Source: Myrica gale
Lineage: Eukaryota; Streptophyta; Magnoliopsida; Fagales; Myricaceae
Direction: 5' to 3'
Length of the DNA stretch: 64,000 nt
Assembly: GCA_963930655.1 (NCBI GenBank)
Contig: OZ005607.1
Coordinates: 11,486,874-11,550,873, forward strand
The translations under genes were made by a program, and so were the position numbers. This document shows, piece after piece, positions 1 through 10,504 of this stretch (position 1 is its first letter; each line of letters starts with the position of its first letter). The notes below the pieces were generated by a model, which ran no database searches, was not told the origin of the DNA, and was given only the letters and a program-made list of their open reading frames with translations.

Positions 1-91
1 GTCAATATTAGTGAAAAAAACCCAATAAATTATGTCACTTAAAATGAATATAAAATACAAACGCAAAGTAAATTGAAACGATAAAGTTACT

Positions 92-540
92 TTAGTCCTC
101 AGTGTCATATTCTTCAGAATCACTACAATCATTACTGAACGAGTCTGATGAATCATCGCTTCCTTCTATTTCATTCTGTTGTGGATCACTCTCATCAGTT
201 ACCGGCACATAAGTCTCGACGCCATTTCTAGTCAATGAGATCATTTCAAAGGAGCTAAAGTCCACAAAAAGCTCAATCGACTCATTCTTCTAGTTTGCTT
301 CACGGTTCGACGATCCTTCTCCATCTTCACTAGCTTCCTCTTCATTAGGTGGAATATCACACGTGTTTCTAGGGGTAATCTCTTGAACAATCTTCCAGTG
401 ACCGCCTAACTTCATATCATCGATATAAAACATTTGATTCCCTTGAGACGCTAGCACGAACAGGTCTTCTTTGTACCACTTTCGGGATGTGTTAATACTA
501 ACAAACTGATCACTTTATCAAGACTTAAGTTTTGAGTACT
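92..540 (-). pseudogene. CACTA transposase gene, C-terminal fragment
   Basis: Read on the minus strand, this matches the tail of the transposase gene at 38.7-39.16 kb, including the TSRKWYKDD-type segment, the acidic stretch with repeated Glu, and the SIELFVDFSSFEMISLT-like segment near the C-terminus. That tail belongs to the DUF4216 region typical of plant CACTA transposases. The frame is broken by an in-frame TAG near 291. The stop codon that corresponds to the end of the longer copy is at 92-94. It is a non-functional relic of the element that surrounds it. Confidence 0.7.
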
Positions 541-2257
541 CAAGTCAAACAGTCACATTTGAGTAAATAGATTAAATTATGGCGCATTTTTCTTAACCTA
601 TACAAAAGTGTTCGCACAAGGGAACAACTCGTTTGCACGGGTGAACATATGTTCGCACAGTTAATCCTACGTTCGAACAGATGACATATATACAAAACAC
701 TTTGCCGAAATGTCGTTGTTTGAAATCAAGACGCGCCTCGACGCCTTATCCTGGGCATCCGAACAGAATTCTAAAGGATAGCTTAAAATTCTACCCGGGT
801 GAAAACAATGACGTTTCCACCAAACACGTCCGAATAGTTAACGAAAGTCATCCGAACGGAGAGCAAAGAAAACAAATATTCAAAATAAATATAAATACGC
901 GTCTGGACAGTTTGGATAAAGCGTTGAAACACTTTCAAAATGACAACATATTCATTTTAGGATACGATTAGGCGTCCGAACGTCTACAAACAGCGTCCAG
1001 ACACATCGGTGAAGACAACCGACTTAACTCATCCATGACAGCCTCCCTCCACCTCCCACGCATTCCCAAATACATAACCAAATGTAACAAAAAGACACTC
1101 AAAACAATCCTAACACTTAGCACAATCAATTTCTACAAAAAAATCAATCAAAAAACACAATACACAATATAGTATAACAAGATTTTGACAGCTAAAATTG
1201 AATAAATCTTACCTGGATGTGATTAAGCCCTTAAATGAAGGATTTTACGTAAAAATTTGGGAAGAAAATAAGTGAGGGAGGAGAGATTTGAGAGAAAATA
1301 TCACACGGTAATGTTGAAAATGTCGAACTTGTTCGTATTTGAAAATCCGTGGAATTCGTTCGAACAGGTTGCCCTCGTTTGGACGCATTTCAGCACACGT
1401 GACTCAATGATATTCCAGCGCATTAAATGCCAAACGTGTAACCGTTTAAAATAGTTAGAAATGTTAAACGCGTCCGGACGACGATTTCCTGTCCGGACTA
1501 TATTCTCCTAACATTAGGCGACGTGGAAGCACACATTTGGCTAAATAAACGTCATGTCACATCTGGACGATCTGACATACGTCCGGCCGATTACAGCTAT
1601 TTTCAACCATCTTCCTCATTAAACTTGTGTAAGCGATGCTACTGTTATATGGAAGTTCAGACGATGTTGTCAGGGTTCCTACGCTGTCGTTTCGTCTTAG
1701 GCATTTGAACGTAATGTTAAACCGTGCGGACGCCTCAGATTAATTCAACATTAAATATTTCATTAATTGATTTAGTTTACTCAATTTAATTTATTTAAAT
1801 CATTTAACAAACCAAATGTAATTTAGCACAAAAATTGAACGTTATTTATTTATTTTATACTGTTTTTTGACTACATAAATCATAGATATAGTTAACATAC
1901 TTTTGTATTAAACGTCCGTTATAACTAATTATACTAATCGTTCGGTTAACTTAGCACTCATACGAATCATCCGTTTAATTGTACTAATCTTCTGTTTATA
2001 TTGTAATACGTTTAAACTAATAAAAAAACGTAATTAATAAAAAATACCAAACGTAGTTCAAATACCAAATGAAAAATATAATCATAAAGTCTAGTACAAG
2101 TCGGAGACTAACAAATCATAAGTAAATAATAACGAAAAATATAAACCGGAGACTAGCCTAAATCACAAGCCAGACACTAACAAAGTATAAGACACTAACG
2201 AGCTGGCTGGTCGAGATCTTGTCCGAGGGCATTACGAACATGCTCGAACCGTTCTTA

Positions 2258-2580
2258 CATATTATCCACCCGTTTGATGAGTATCCGGAGCTGTATCGGA
2301 ACGATACTAAGAGACTGGTACAACTGAGACACTTGTTCTTGCACGAAACTCAGTTCGTTCCAAAGAGCAATCACCTCCTCCCTTAGACCCCTCTCCGTCA
2401 AAGCAAAATTATTCTCTAGAATGGTCAAGCGGGTATGGAGATCCAAGCACAATGTATGCGTCGGCTCCACTATCATCCAGATACTTTGTCTTAGCTCAAC
2501 TACCAAAGCGTCAGCCCAAGCTGGTCGCTTTGTTGTGCCTCGACCTTCGTGATACTTTTCCCGGAGCGATCCATGGCCTA
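2258..2580 (-). other. unidentified exon-like open frame in the CACTA element
   Basis: An open frame of about 107 codons runs on the minus strand and has no ATG at its beginning. It starts just after a possible 3' splice site (GTTTTGTTAG) near 2580. The predicted peptide is leucine-rich with heptad-like spacing, as in a short coiled coil, and begins with a basic stretch containing GRGTTKRPAWAD. I do not recognise a family. Its position between arrays of subterminal repeats suggests an accessory open frame of the CACTA element, not a host gene. Confidence 0.3.
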
Positions 2581-4309
2581 CCTAACAAAACCTTCCGAAC
2601 GTAAGCATAACTCGTTCGCACGGATGTCAAACGATGACGTTTCTATTTACTAGGTGTCCAAACAAAGTGCAACCCTTTCGGACAATACAGATGAAGCGTC
2701 TGAATGGTGCTTCGATGAACACAAAGGAAACATCTTTATTATCTACCAAAGAACAATAAAAATGAATGAAATTGAAAAATGAAGTCATGAAGAAGGTTTT
2801 ACCTAAATTTGTCTGAGAGATCTCGAAACAAATCTCGAAATCGTGAAAAAGTTTGAGAGAAAAGTTTGAGAGAAACGATAGTGAAAGTGTGATTTTTACG
2901 AGTCTTGCATGTTTTATGTGACAAGCTAGGCGTTCACACGGCTACCATAGGGATTCAGACAGTTGTCAACGGTTAGATTCACACATGCCCAGATCAAATT
3001 CAACGTCATCAAATATGAAATATTCGAAAATCTTCCAGAACTTACATCCGTCCGGACGGTGTGTAGATGCCCGGATAGTTTCGACATCACTTGTGTGAAG
3101 TATTGCAAATGTGAAACCATATGATTTACTGAAGAAGCATTAATACCTGTTTTTCTGCGTTGGAACGTTCGTCTACACGTCCGGACGATGGAGAGTATTC
3201 ATGAAGATTTTGAATGCGTCACTAAGTGGTGACGATCATTAGTCGTTAGATAAAATATGTTCGGACGTTGTAAGAAGAGCGTCCGGATGTACGTGACAAA
3301 ATTGTGATGATTATAATCATCACTCAGTTACAAAGATTTGTATTTTGTCACCCAAATAACCATCCGAACAATTTTTGGACCTGTCTGGACTGTATTGACA
3401 TTCTTGGTTGATTTTGGGTGACAAAATTAATGTTTGGGGTAAAGTCATAGTTAGTCCCCTATGTTTGGGCAAAAATCAAATAGCTATCCCTAACTTTCAA
3501 TCCCACAATTTGAGACCCATAACTTTCAAAACTTATCAATCTTCGCCCCCCGTCTAAATTCTCCGTCAAATGAGACTGTTTTTCGTCCACGTGCGTCATA
3601 GGTGACTTTCTTCTATCTGAAATGACCAAGCTGCCCTTGATAAGCGATTCAATTTGTCTTTGATACTGTGCACCACGTTTTGAATTTGTGACAAACTGAC
3701 ATGTGTACGCCAATTGGATTTTATTGATCCCTCCAAAGTTCTCCATTATATAAATTATATAAAGGATAACTTTTGTCAGGGAAAGATCACTTTAGGTGAC
3801 AAAATTTGGTTTGACACCCAAAAATTTGTCACCTAAGATCTAATGTCTTGTAGTGCCAATCACACGTTGAATGTCGTCGTTTTTTATTTACCAAAGAATA
3901 ATAAATAATTATGCTGGATTGGTTCCACATAGATTGTTGTACTATATTGATGTTACTCTGAATCCACGATGATGTAAAGTTTGGATCATTAATTAATATT
4001 ATCGTGGTTGCCTAGCTAGAAAAAGAGAAAATAATCATGCTGGGGAAGTCGATCAAGTACGTAAGTGGTGTCTAAATTAATTATGTCCCGTTGCCTGTGG
4101 AAAAATAAATTCTACACATCAAAAGGAAAATTGAGTGGCCATTTTCGTACCAACCGCATGCTGCAGTGCCTTCCAGCTCTAATGACTACAGGCTTGTGAG
4201 GTGAATGCTGGTCGACTGATCTCCATCTCCTCCTTTGTAACTATCACATGCACATGCGTACATGTGTTTGTGTATGTATATATCTTTCAAAAAGCCATAT
4301 CTGGGGTCT

Positions 4310-5090
4310 TCCTTCCTCCAAAATTAATCACATAATCAAGAGTAACTGGATAAAAAATATGTGGCTAGCAGTGAAAGGCAGGCTATTCACACAACAGGGG
4401 CTTCAACGGATGGGATTGGTGCCACAATGTAAATGTATTTTGTGTGATCAACCAGTGGATGACCTAGATATCACTTGCTCTTTGAGTGTCGGTTCTCAAG
4501 CTGTATTTGGGTACTGTTCTTGTGTAATAAACACATGAAGGGGAATAAGGCTTTTAAAGTAGAGCATGCAAATTGTGGAAGAGGTAGTGAAGAACTTGGC
4601 TTCTTAATGGTTTTGGTACATTATGGTATTTGTGGGTTACCGGATGAAATCCAAGAGTTGTTCCCCAGCTTTAATTTTGGGATTTCTCATATTCTGCGTG
4701 AGGGTAATATGATGACAGATTTATCAGCTAAGGAATGGGCTTCAGGAAGAATGTCAACTTTGGTGACTTGAAGGTTATCAGTTTATGCAGCTTGGTGATC
4801 GGTGTATTCAATGTGGTGCTAATATTGGATTTTAGGCTTATGGGTCTGTTTTGGCTTTGTAGGTTTGTCTTTTATGCTTTTGAGTCCTGTTTTTGGGTTT
4901 TCATAATCCTGGATTTTGAATATGTAATCACGATCTTCCTCCAGCGTAAGTGATGATTTTGAATAAAATTCAGAAGTACCGTCCTCTTTCGTGAAAAAAA
5001 AAGTGTACTGAAAAATCTGGATATAGAAGAACCCACTTTGATTTCTCAAACTTGATTTTTTTTTGCTTGCATGACTTGTACAAAATGGCG
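4310..5090 (+). mobile_element. LINE 3' fragment (zinc-binding and RNase H remnants)
   Basis: Frames at 4360-4540 and 4475-4530 together give MWLAVKGRLFTQQGL, CILCDQPVDDLD and HLLFECRFSSCIW, the reverse-transcriptase zinc-binding region of plant L1-like LINEs (Cys-x2-Cys, then His and Cys). A single frameshift near 4473 separates the two parts. About 120 bases further on, HILREGNMMTDLSAKE is the usual end of the RNase H domain. The reverse transcriptase core is missing, so this is a dead, 5'-truncated copy. The untranslated tail probably runs to about 5.09 kb. No clean poly-A tail or TSD is visible. Confidence 0.7.
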
Positions 5091-5308
5091 GGGCTTTACC
5101 CTTTTATATAGGGGCTTACAAATTCAATCATAGCCACAAATTTCATCTAAAACATCTAGATATTTCTATGGCACTTTCTAGAATCTCTTGATATTTATTA
5201 CACCCTTAAGATATTTTTATAGCACTTTCTAAAAAAAAAGTTGTTCCACCTAACTCTAGACAGTTTCATAGAACTTTGTAGAAAGTGGTTGCTCTTCCCT
5301 ATTCCAAG

Positions 5309-5512
5309 GGGCATGTTTGAGCCCCAATTAATTGGGCTCGCTCAAAATTTTAGATTTACTACTAAAAAATTTACCACATAATTTTTTATTATTATAATAT
5401 TTATTAAAAATCTTCTCTCTTTTTACTTTTTCACCAACTCTCATAATATTTCTTTACTTTATAATATTTCTCAAACCCCAATACCCCAAAATTTTCACCC
5501 TCAAACATGCCA
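5309..5512. repeat. short MITE with GGCATGTTTGAG ends
   Basis: The left end GGGGCATGTTTGAGCCCC and the right end, which reads GTGGCATGTTTGAGGGTG on the opposite strand, form imperfect terminal inverted repeats around an AT-rich core of about 200 bp. Size and ends resemble hAT-type MITEs. I could not find a convincing TSD. Confidence 0.5.
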
Positions 5513-6065
5513 CTTATATTTATAGAACTCTCTTGAAACACTTCATCCACTGTTGGGCCAAGATAAAGTTTAGAACTCATTTTGTTGTATAGAGGTTCTT
5601 CTAGTACTTAATTAACGCTTCTGCTGGGGTTGCTTTGTTTCCCTCACTAATTTAAAAAGCCTGATCACCAAGCGGTTTGGTCTCACAAAAACATTTGCCT
5701 GCAGCTTTCTGTTGTATAGAACCGCATTTATCTGGTTTTCAAAGTGAGAAATGAAGTTTCGGGACCACTGATACTGCTTTTAAGGAAACTTTTATGCAAA
5801 ATTCACGCGGTTCACATTAGAGAAGCTGGAAAATGACAAAGCCAGAAAGGATACAAAATTCAAGAAATAAAAAGACCCTCAAAGTTCGAACTTGAACATG
5901 GACAATTTTAGCCAAAAATTAAAAAGTCCACATGGAACACGAAAAGAAGGCAATTATTTTGAAAGCACACGACTTTGATCACGACCGTTCAACTCAACTC
6001 GGCAAAGTGACACAGCACTGGACATTTGGACCCCGCCAAACTAAATACAGCAGGTACATATGATC

Positions 6066-6965
6066 TCAAGTTCCTTTCGTGAAAAGGAATGCAGCCAGAG
6101 CAACTCCAAATGGCACCAACGTCATTCCTCCATGCCTGCTGAGGCTCACTCCACCAGACGCATCCACTTTTGCTGCTGCACTAGCTCTAGGCGGATTCTG
6201 CTCATCATCTGCAGCATTCTTATTTGCCTTTGGCTTTGATGGTGTTGGTGTCGGGGAAGCTACTTTAGTCTTTGGAACAAAGATGTCCATTGGAAGAAGC
6301 ACTTTGTCTACTTCATAAATAGCAAGCTGGCTATCCGAGTAGACTGTACCGCCCATTGTGGTGTTCACAAGGCCAGTCGAAATGTTCACTTGGTTGCCAG
6401 CAGTGGTCACGTTCAGAGGGAATTCTCCGGCTGTGGTATCTCCGGCCTCTGTCGGCACTGGATTGCTCAGAGTCTGGAAGTTTGACAGAGTAACAACAGT
6501 GTTTAAGATGTGAAATTGTACTAGTTCGGTCTTCTGTAGGTCAGACAGAGAGTTTATAGTGCCCGGTTTGAGGTTCGAGAATGCAGCATCAGTAGGAGCA
6601 AAGATGGTAAACCCAATGTCCGAATTGTTGAGCTGCCCGAACAGTTGCTTAGCCACTCCGGTACTCTTTAAGAGGCGGATAAAGACCAAGTATCCCCCCG
6701 CCTTGGCTAGGATTTTTGTAACATCGAGGGGACCCTTCTGTACCGGCACCGTGGCGGACTGCACTGGGGCATTGGCAGACTGGACTGGGGGACTCGCAGG
6801 CTGGACTGGGGGACTGGCAGGTTGAACTGGCGGATTGGCAGGTTGGACTGGAGCATTTGCAGGCTGGGCAGGAGCCGCGGCGGGCTGGGCTAAAGTTGTG
6901 ATACAACAGTGCAGGAGGAAAACAAAGAGAACTGAGAGGGAAAAGAGAGCGGCCTGCTTTGACAT
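6066..6965 (-). CDS. FLA: fasciclin-like arabinogalactan protein (FLA11/12 type), copy 1
   Basis: This encodes 299 aa in one exon from a true ATG. A signal peptide covers residues 1-26. Residues 27-77 are rich in Pro, Ala and Gln, with seven-residue repeats of the PVQPANP type: prolines at 32, 39, 46, 53, 60, 67 and 74. This is an arabinogalactan glycomodule. One FAS1 domain spans about 79-229, with the H1 motif GFTIFAPTDAAF at 118-129, the Tyr/His-region motif QFHIL at 150-154 and the H2 motif LAIYEVDKVLLP at 214-225. N-glycosylation sites are N113, N185, N194 and N201. A second Pro/Lys-rich stretch follows, then DASGG and a hydrophobic end typical of a GPI-anchor signal. Single-FAS1 FLAs of this group act at the plasma membrane and cell wall and often mark secondary-wall fibres. 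It is nearly identical to the copy at 20.4 kb. Confidence in the family is very high; the cell-type role is inferred. Confidence 0.96.
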   Translation of the reverse strand: MSKQAALFSLSVLFVFLLHCCITTLAQPAAAPAQPANAPVQPANPPVQPASPPVQPASPPVQSANAPVQSATVPVQKGPLDVTKILAKAGGYLVFIRLLKSTGVAKQLFGQLNNSDIGFTIFAPTDAAFSNLKPGTINSLSDLQKTELVQFHILNTVVTLSNFQTLSNPVPTEAGDTTAGEFPLNVTTAGNQVNISTGLVNTTMGGTVYSDSQLAIYEVDKVLLPMDIFVPKTKVASPTPTPSKPKANKNAADDEQNPPRASAAAKVDASGGVSLSRHGGMTLVPFGVALAAFLFTKGT

Positions 6966-7078
6966 ATTCGTAGTTTTTATTGATCAGTGGAGGGCTATGT
7001 TTTAGTTTGGAAAGTTCAAATGCAGGAGTGGTAGTGCTTGCCGGAGGGTTTGATATGTGAGTGAGAGGGAGGATACGG

Positions 7079-7250
7079 CTTTTATCAAGGCCGGGAGAGA
7101 GCAAAGTTAGGTGAAAGAGTAGAACTCTACTAGCAGATCCCAAGCTGTTTGCAGCTTATCTGTCTCGGAAAGGTAGAGGGAGGCATGGTTAGAAATAAAA
7201 GATTTTGCTGTTTTAACAACTTGTTTGCTTGGGAATGCAGGAAAAAGAGG
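7079..7250 (-). promoter_or_regulatory. FLA1 promoter: TATA-like box and conserved upstream block
   Basis: On the minus strand, TTGATAAAAGCC (7079-7090) lies about 115 bases before the FLA1 start. It matches the ATAATAAAAG box at the same distance in the other three FLA genes. Further upstream (about 7140-7250) a block containing TTCCCAAGCAAAC, AGCAAAATCTTTTATT and a pyrimidine-rich GCCTCCCTCTACC stretch is also kept in all four genes, which suggests shared control. Confidence 0.6.
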
Positions 7251-7878
7251 GGGGATCTGGATTAATGCATGTGTGCGGGGGAAAATAAACATCATGTATA
7301 TATCATTGCTTTTGCTTTCACATATGATTACTCTTAGCTGAAAACACTCCTTAATTTGCTTGCAACTAGTTTTGGTGAGAGAATAGAAAAGAAAAGAAAA
7401 GAAAAGAGACATCTTAATCTCACTCCTGATCCAGATTTTGGTTCCTCGAATTGGGTAAGTTCACCGAACTAGCTAGCAGCGCAATAAGTTGCTATGGGCT
7501 GGTTACGCTTAGAGTGGATATGTCCTGGTTCATGTATAGAGTTCCTAAAGAGCGAAAAGAATGAGTCTCTAAAATAAGGTTCCCTTCCAGTTTAGCTTAA
7601 CGAATCCATATTTCAACAAGTCGAGGAAATATTTACAATACTTGTAAGACAGTTATAACCAAAGTCCATGTGATGTTAAATAGTGTCGATTTTCTGCATC
7701 CATCATTGTTGGTAGATGAGCCGAATATTATTAATTTTTTTATATCTAATAAAGTACATAGATTTTGATTTAATGTTCACCATTGTCATGGCTTAACTCG
7801 AACTAGGCACAAATGAAAAATGATCAGATAACTAAACGGGGGTAGGTTTCTTAAACATTGATATATTGTGACTGTCAC

Positions 7879-8630
7879 TGTGGGTACCCACCTTTAGCAA
7901 CGTTCGTAACACAAACGCTGCTATAGGTATTTTTTTATCCGTTTTGACACGAAGAATCTAGAGTTGCTTATAGTCTTACATACAAGTAGATATTTTGTTT
8001 ACATAAATATTTTGTTTATTTCTATTTCTCATGTGATATTTATTTTCTATTACAGGAATTCAAAAGGATTTGATGTGTAAAAGGAGGAAGATTCTAATTA
8101 GTCCTTTCTTATTGTGTTGTATTTGAATATTTTAGTTGGTCCTTACTTATTGTTATTTTATATTAAAAACTTGTTACTTTTTAGATTACTTGTAGAGATT
8201 CTTGTATTTGTTGTAAAACGTTATTAATTACTGATGAAGTATATTTTGTTTCATTATCCTTGTTCTTTAAGTTTTTACATCCAATGAATTATGATTATTA
8301 AAATAAATTTGTATTACCGATTATAGGAAAATATAGGAAACAATTAGTGGTGTTTTAAAAATACTGGTACATAACAAAAAAAAAACGATGGCAGACTTTT
8401 AGCGGCGGTCACGTGACCGCTGTTGTAAGTGTTAAATGCAGGAAAAGGGCCTATTGCAGCGTTTCTTGAAACGCTACAAAAAACACCATGATTGGGCTTC
8501 GGGTCTATAGCGGCCGTCATGACCGCCCCTATAGACTGGAGGTCTTCACCAGCGGTCGCGAAAACCGCCGCTATAGGCTATAGCAGCAGTTTTGTCACTT
8601 TTAACCACTGCTAAAGTTTTTTTTGTAGTG
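7879..8630. mobile_element. non-autonomous CACTA-like element with GCGGCGGT repeats
   Basis: The right end TTTTTTTTGTAGTG (8617-8630) is a CACTA terminus. Inside it are repeats of CTATAGCGGCGGT and ACCGCCGCTATAG, which also fill the ends of the element at 15.1-18.0 kb. The proposed left end (CACTGTGGG, with TTTAGCAACG just inside) is decayed and I cannot match a 3-bp TSD, so the left boundary is uncertain. It lies where the FLA1 and FLA2 duplication copies stop matching (7855-8640). Confidence 0.5.
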
Positions 8631-8934
8631 TTAGATAAGATAATTTAAGGTGTAATTGTACTTAGAACTGGAATACGACAATAAACTCCTCGTATTGATT
8701 TCTATTATTTTGATTAAATGGAAATTACTTACAACTTTCAAGGATTTTTTTGCTTCAATTTTTAGATACCACATCTTCATTGCAAGTTTGACGAGGGAAG
8801 GAGTGCTTAAGTAAACAAAAAATTTTAGATACCACATCTTCAATCTTTTATCTATTTTCACATATGAACTAAATGGCTTCAACACATGTGAGTTTATAAT
8901 TCAAAGGAACTTTTATTCAACAACTATTTTATGA

Positions 8935-9690
8935 GATTCCAGAAGACATACATAAGCAGGGGGTGACTGTCCCCCTAGTAAGTACAATGGGAACACATCC
9001 AACACCTTAAAACGTTGATATAATCATCATAGTATGACATAAAAACACTTAAAACATATAAGAGCATCCCTAGCAGCCTCTTCAAATTTGGCTCTCTACT
9101 TTAACCAAAAAGAACATTTCTCTATTTTAACTATCAACTTTTAAAAAACATTCCCAACAGCTTCTTTATTTTTACTATTCTATTTAAATATTATTTTTCA
9201 AAGATTTCTTTATTGTTTCTCTAACATTTATATTTTTGAATATTCATTTTATCGTAACAGTTATATTTTTGAATATTTGTCTTATCTTAAAAAGATCGAT
9301 TTTTAAATTTTTTATTTTACTAGCGGTTGGATTTGTTAAAATTTTAAGATGGTGAAGTGAACAATAATTTTCTAAAGATAAAAAAGAAAAAAAAGATACA
9401 TATTAATATTTTAAGATAGCGAGGTGAATAGTGGCTCTCTAAAAATAGAGAGTCACTGTTCACTTCTTCAAATTTTTTGTTAAAATTTGTTAAATTAGAG
9501 AGGCTGTTGAGGAGTATTTTTTGGCTTTTTGGTTAATTAACTCTTTATTCTAACCAAAATGTTAGCTATAATAGAGAGCCTGCTAGGAATGCTCTAAGAA
9601 ACATAAGCAAGGGGCGACAATCTGATCTTCTAGTAACTGAGGTGACACATAGAACACCCTAAAAGATCGTTCATGTAATAATAGTAGGAT
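8935..9690. repeat. direct duplication flanking a MITE, 3' of the DUF26 gene
   Basis: About 90 bases at 8938-9045 (CATAAGCAGGGGGTGAC, TCTAGTAA-like, AACACCTTAAAA, TAATCATCATAGTA) are repeated at 9602-9690 (CATAAGCAAGGGGCGAC, TAATAATAGTAGGAT). The second copy directly follows the stop codon of the DUF26 gene, so its 3' flank was duplicated. The Harbinger MITE lies between the copies. Confidence 0.55.
9062..9594. mobile_element. PIF/Harbinger (Tourist-like) MITE
   Basis: The 533-bp AT-rich element starts with GAGCATCCCTAGCAGCC and ends with GGCTCTC-type sequence which, on the opposite strand, reads GAGCATTCCTAGCAGGC. Both sides are flanked by TAA (9059-9061 and 9595-9597), the 3-bp TSD typical of Harbinger. 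It contains no coding sequence. An internal palindrome (CTCTCTAAAAATAGAGAG) lies near 9430-9450. Confidence 0.85.
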
Positions 9691-9692
9691 AA

Positions 9693-10414
9693 CTAGTTTC
9701 TGAACCCAGCGATCTTAAAATTTATTTTGAGCACAGACGTACGATATCTTACGAAGCAACTCGAACTCATAACCCTGCAGTTTCCGTTAGTACAACATGA
9801 TGGTTGTAGTTGATGCTTAATTACTTCATCCAGACACTTCGTACAGGTGTTTCTAGAAAGGTCTCCGGTGCATTGAACCGAACCATGAAGTTTCCTTGAC
9901 CCAGAGAGCTTCAAGTTTCCAGTTGCATACATCTGTGGCATTTCGGGAGCTTTCTCGGCTAGTTCTCTGAGCAACTTATTTGCCTTCACGAGACGTCTAA
10001 CAGCTACGGGTTCACTTCCATTTACAGTATGCGTAGCACAAACCACGGTTTCATTGTCAAGTAGGCCAAAGAAATTCTTATTTGAATACGTGAGTAGACA
10101 ATTGTCGTACCATATAGTTGCAGCTTTTTTCTCCAGGCAATTCTCGCGAACGTGGCTTGTTGCTTCAGAAACACAGTCAGCGCAGCCGATTTGTGAGAGA
10201 TTACCACGACAGAGAGCAAGGCCATATACTTGATATTGGTCCGTACCCATTGAAGTGAAATTAGAACCTGTGGGAGGGGTTTTGTGGGAAAGATAACCCA
10301 TGAGCATTTTCAAGTTTGTTTCGTAAGGGTCATTGCTCGTGAAGTTATCAGAGGTTGGACAAATTTCAAAGATTGGAACCGCGAGAGAGACTATATGAGT
10401 TTTGAGGTAGGCAT
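9693..10414 (-). CDS. cysteine-rich repeat secretory protein (two DUF26/Gnk2 domains), probable N-terminal frameshift
   Basis: The open frame gives two DUF26 domains. Each has the diagnostic Cys-x8-Cys-x2-Cys motif: CRGNLSQIGCADC and CTGDLSRNTCTKC. The protein ends shortly after the second domain and no kinase follows, so it belongs to the CRRSP group, not the CRK receptor kinases. Such proteins are secreted to the apoplast; some bind mannose or act in defence. The mature start (FEICPTSDNFTSNDPYE) is clear, but this frame has no ATG upstream before a TAG near 10450. An ATG at 10412-10414 begins MPTSKLI and runs into TAG; removing two bases from CATATAG would join it to VSLAVPIFEIC as a plausible signal peptide. 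I infer a TA insertion near 10392-10396 and a possibly dead gene. A non-ATG start or sequencing error would be alternatives. Confidence 0.75.
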
Positions 10415-10483
10415 TGTCGAATGTAATATATGAGGGACAAGAGAGAAGCTAAGTTTTAGAATTGAAGTTGCAGGCTTGCAGCA

Positions 10484-10500
10484 TTTTATATATATATATA
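10484..10500 (-). promoter_or_regulatory. TATA-rich microsatellite upstream of the DUF26 gene
   Basis: An uninterrupted (TA)n run followed by TATAAAA on the minus strand lies about 70 bases before the inferred ATG at 10414. It could serve as the TATA box, and its length could vary between individuals. Confidence 0.45.
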
Positions 10501-10504
10501 TGTA

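Larger units (their letters stand above)
1..3853 (-). mobile_element. CACTA (En/Spm) element, right part, deletion derivative
   Basis: The segment ends at 3846-3853 with TTGTAGTG, the inverted CACTA terminus; the left end lies outside the window. Its left part (92-540, minus strand) is the end of a CACTA transposase gene homologous to that at 38.4-39.2 kb. From about 600 to 3380 it carries many variants of palindromic GTTCGAACG and CGTCCGGACG, which look like the subterminal repeats that CACTA transposases bind. The rest of the transposase gene is absent, so this copy could not move by itself. Just inside the right end, GGTGACAAA and its inverse TTTGTCACC recur (3793-3835), as they do at the right end of the 40.2 kb element. 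A short stretch from about 3434 resembles one arm of a fold-back MITE. Confidence 0.75.
5660..7855. repeat. segmental duplication copy 1 (FLA1 unit)
   Basis: This stretch, containing FLA1 with both flanks, aligns almost throughout with 20030-22110, which contains FLA2. Matches include the 3' flank (TTCTGTTGTATAGAA), the coding region and the upstream region as far as AGGTTTCTT near 7855. Further blocks of the same unit recur at 8640-8820 (versus 22367-22545), 13350-13450 (versus 22650-22750), 15045-15110 (versus 22780-22890) and 17990-18090 (versus 22895-22975). The first copy has therefore been stretched by later insertions. Confidence 0.85.

Noticed and set aside
6079..6825. Plus-strand open frames across the FLA genes
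   Set aside because: They are shadows of the FAS1 and Pro-rich coding sequence on the other strand, without family features.
7107..7412. Minus-strand open frame with an FPAFPSK-like peptide upstream of FLA1, similar frames upstream of FLA3 and FLA4
   Set aside because: The frames lie in the conserved promoter block, lack a common start and end, and the similarity is explained by conserved non-coding DNA.
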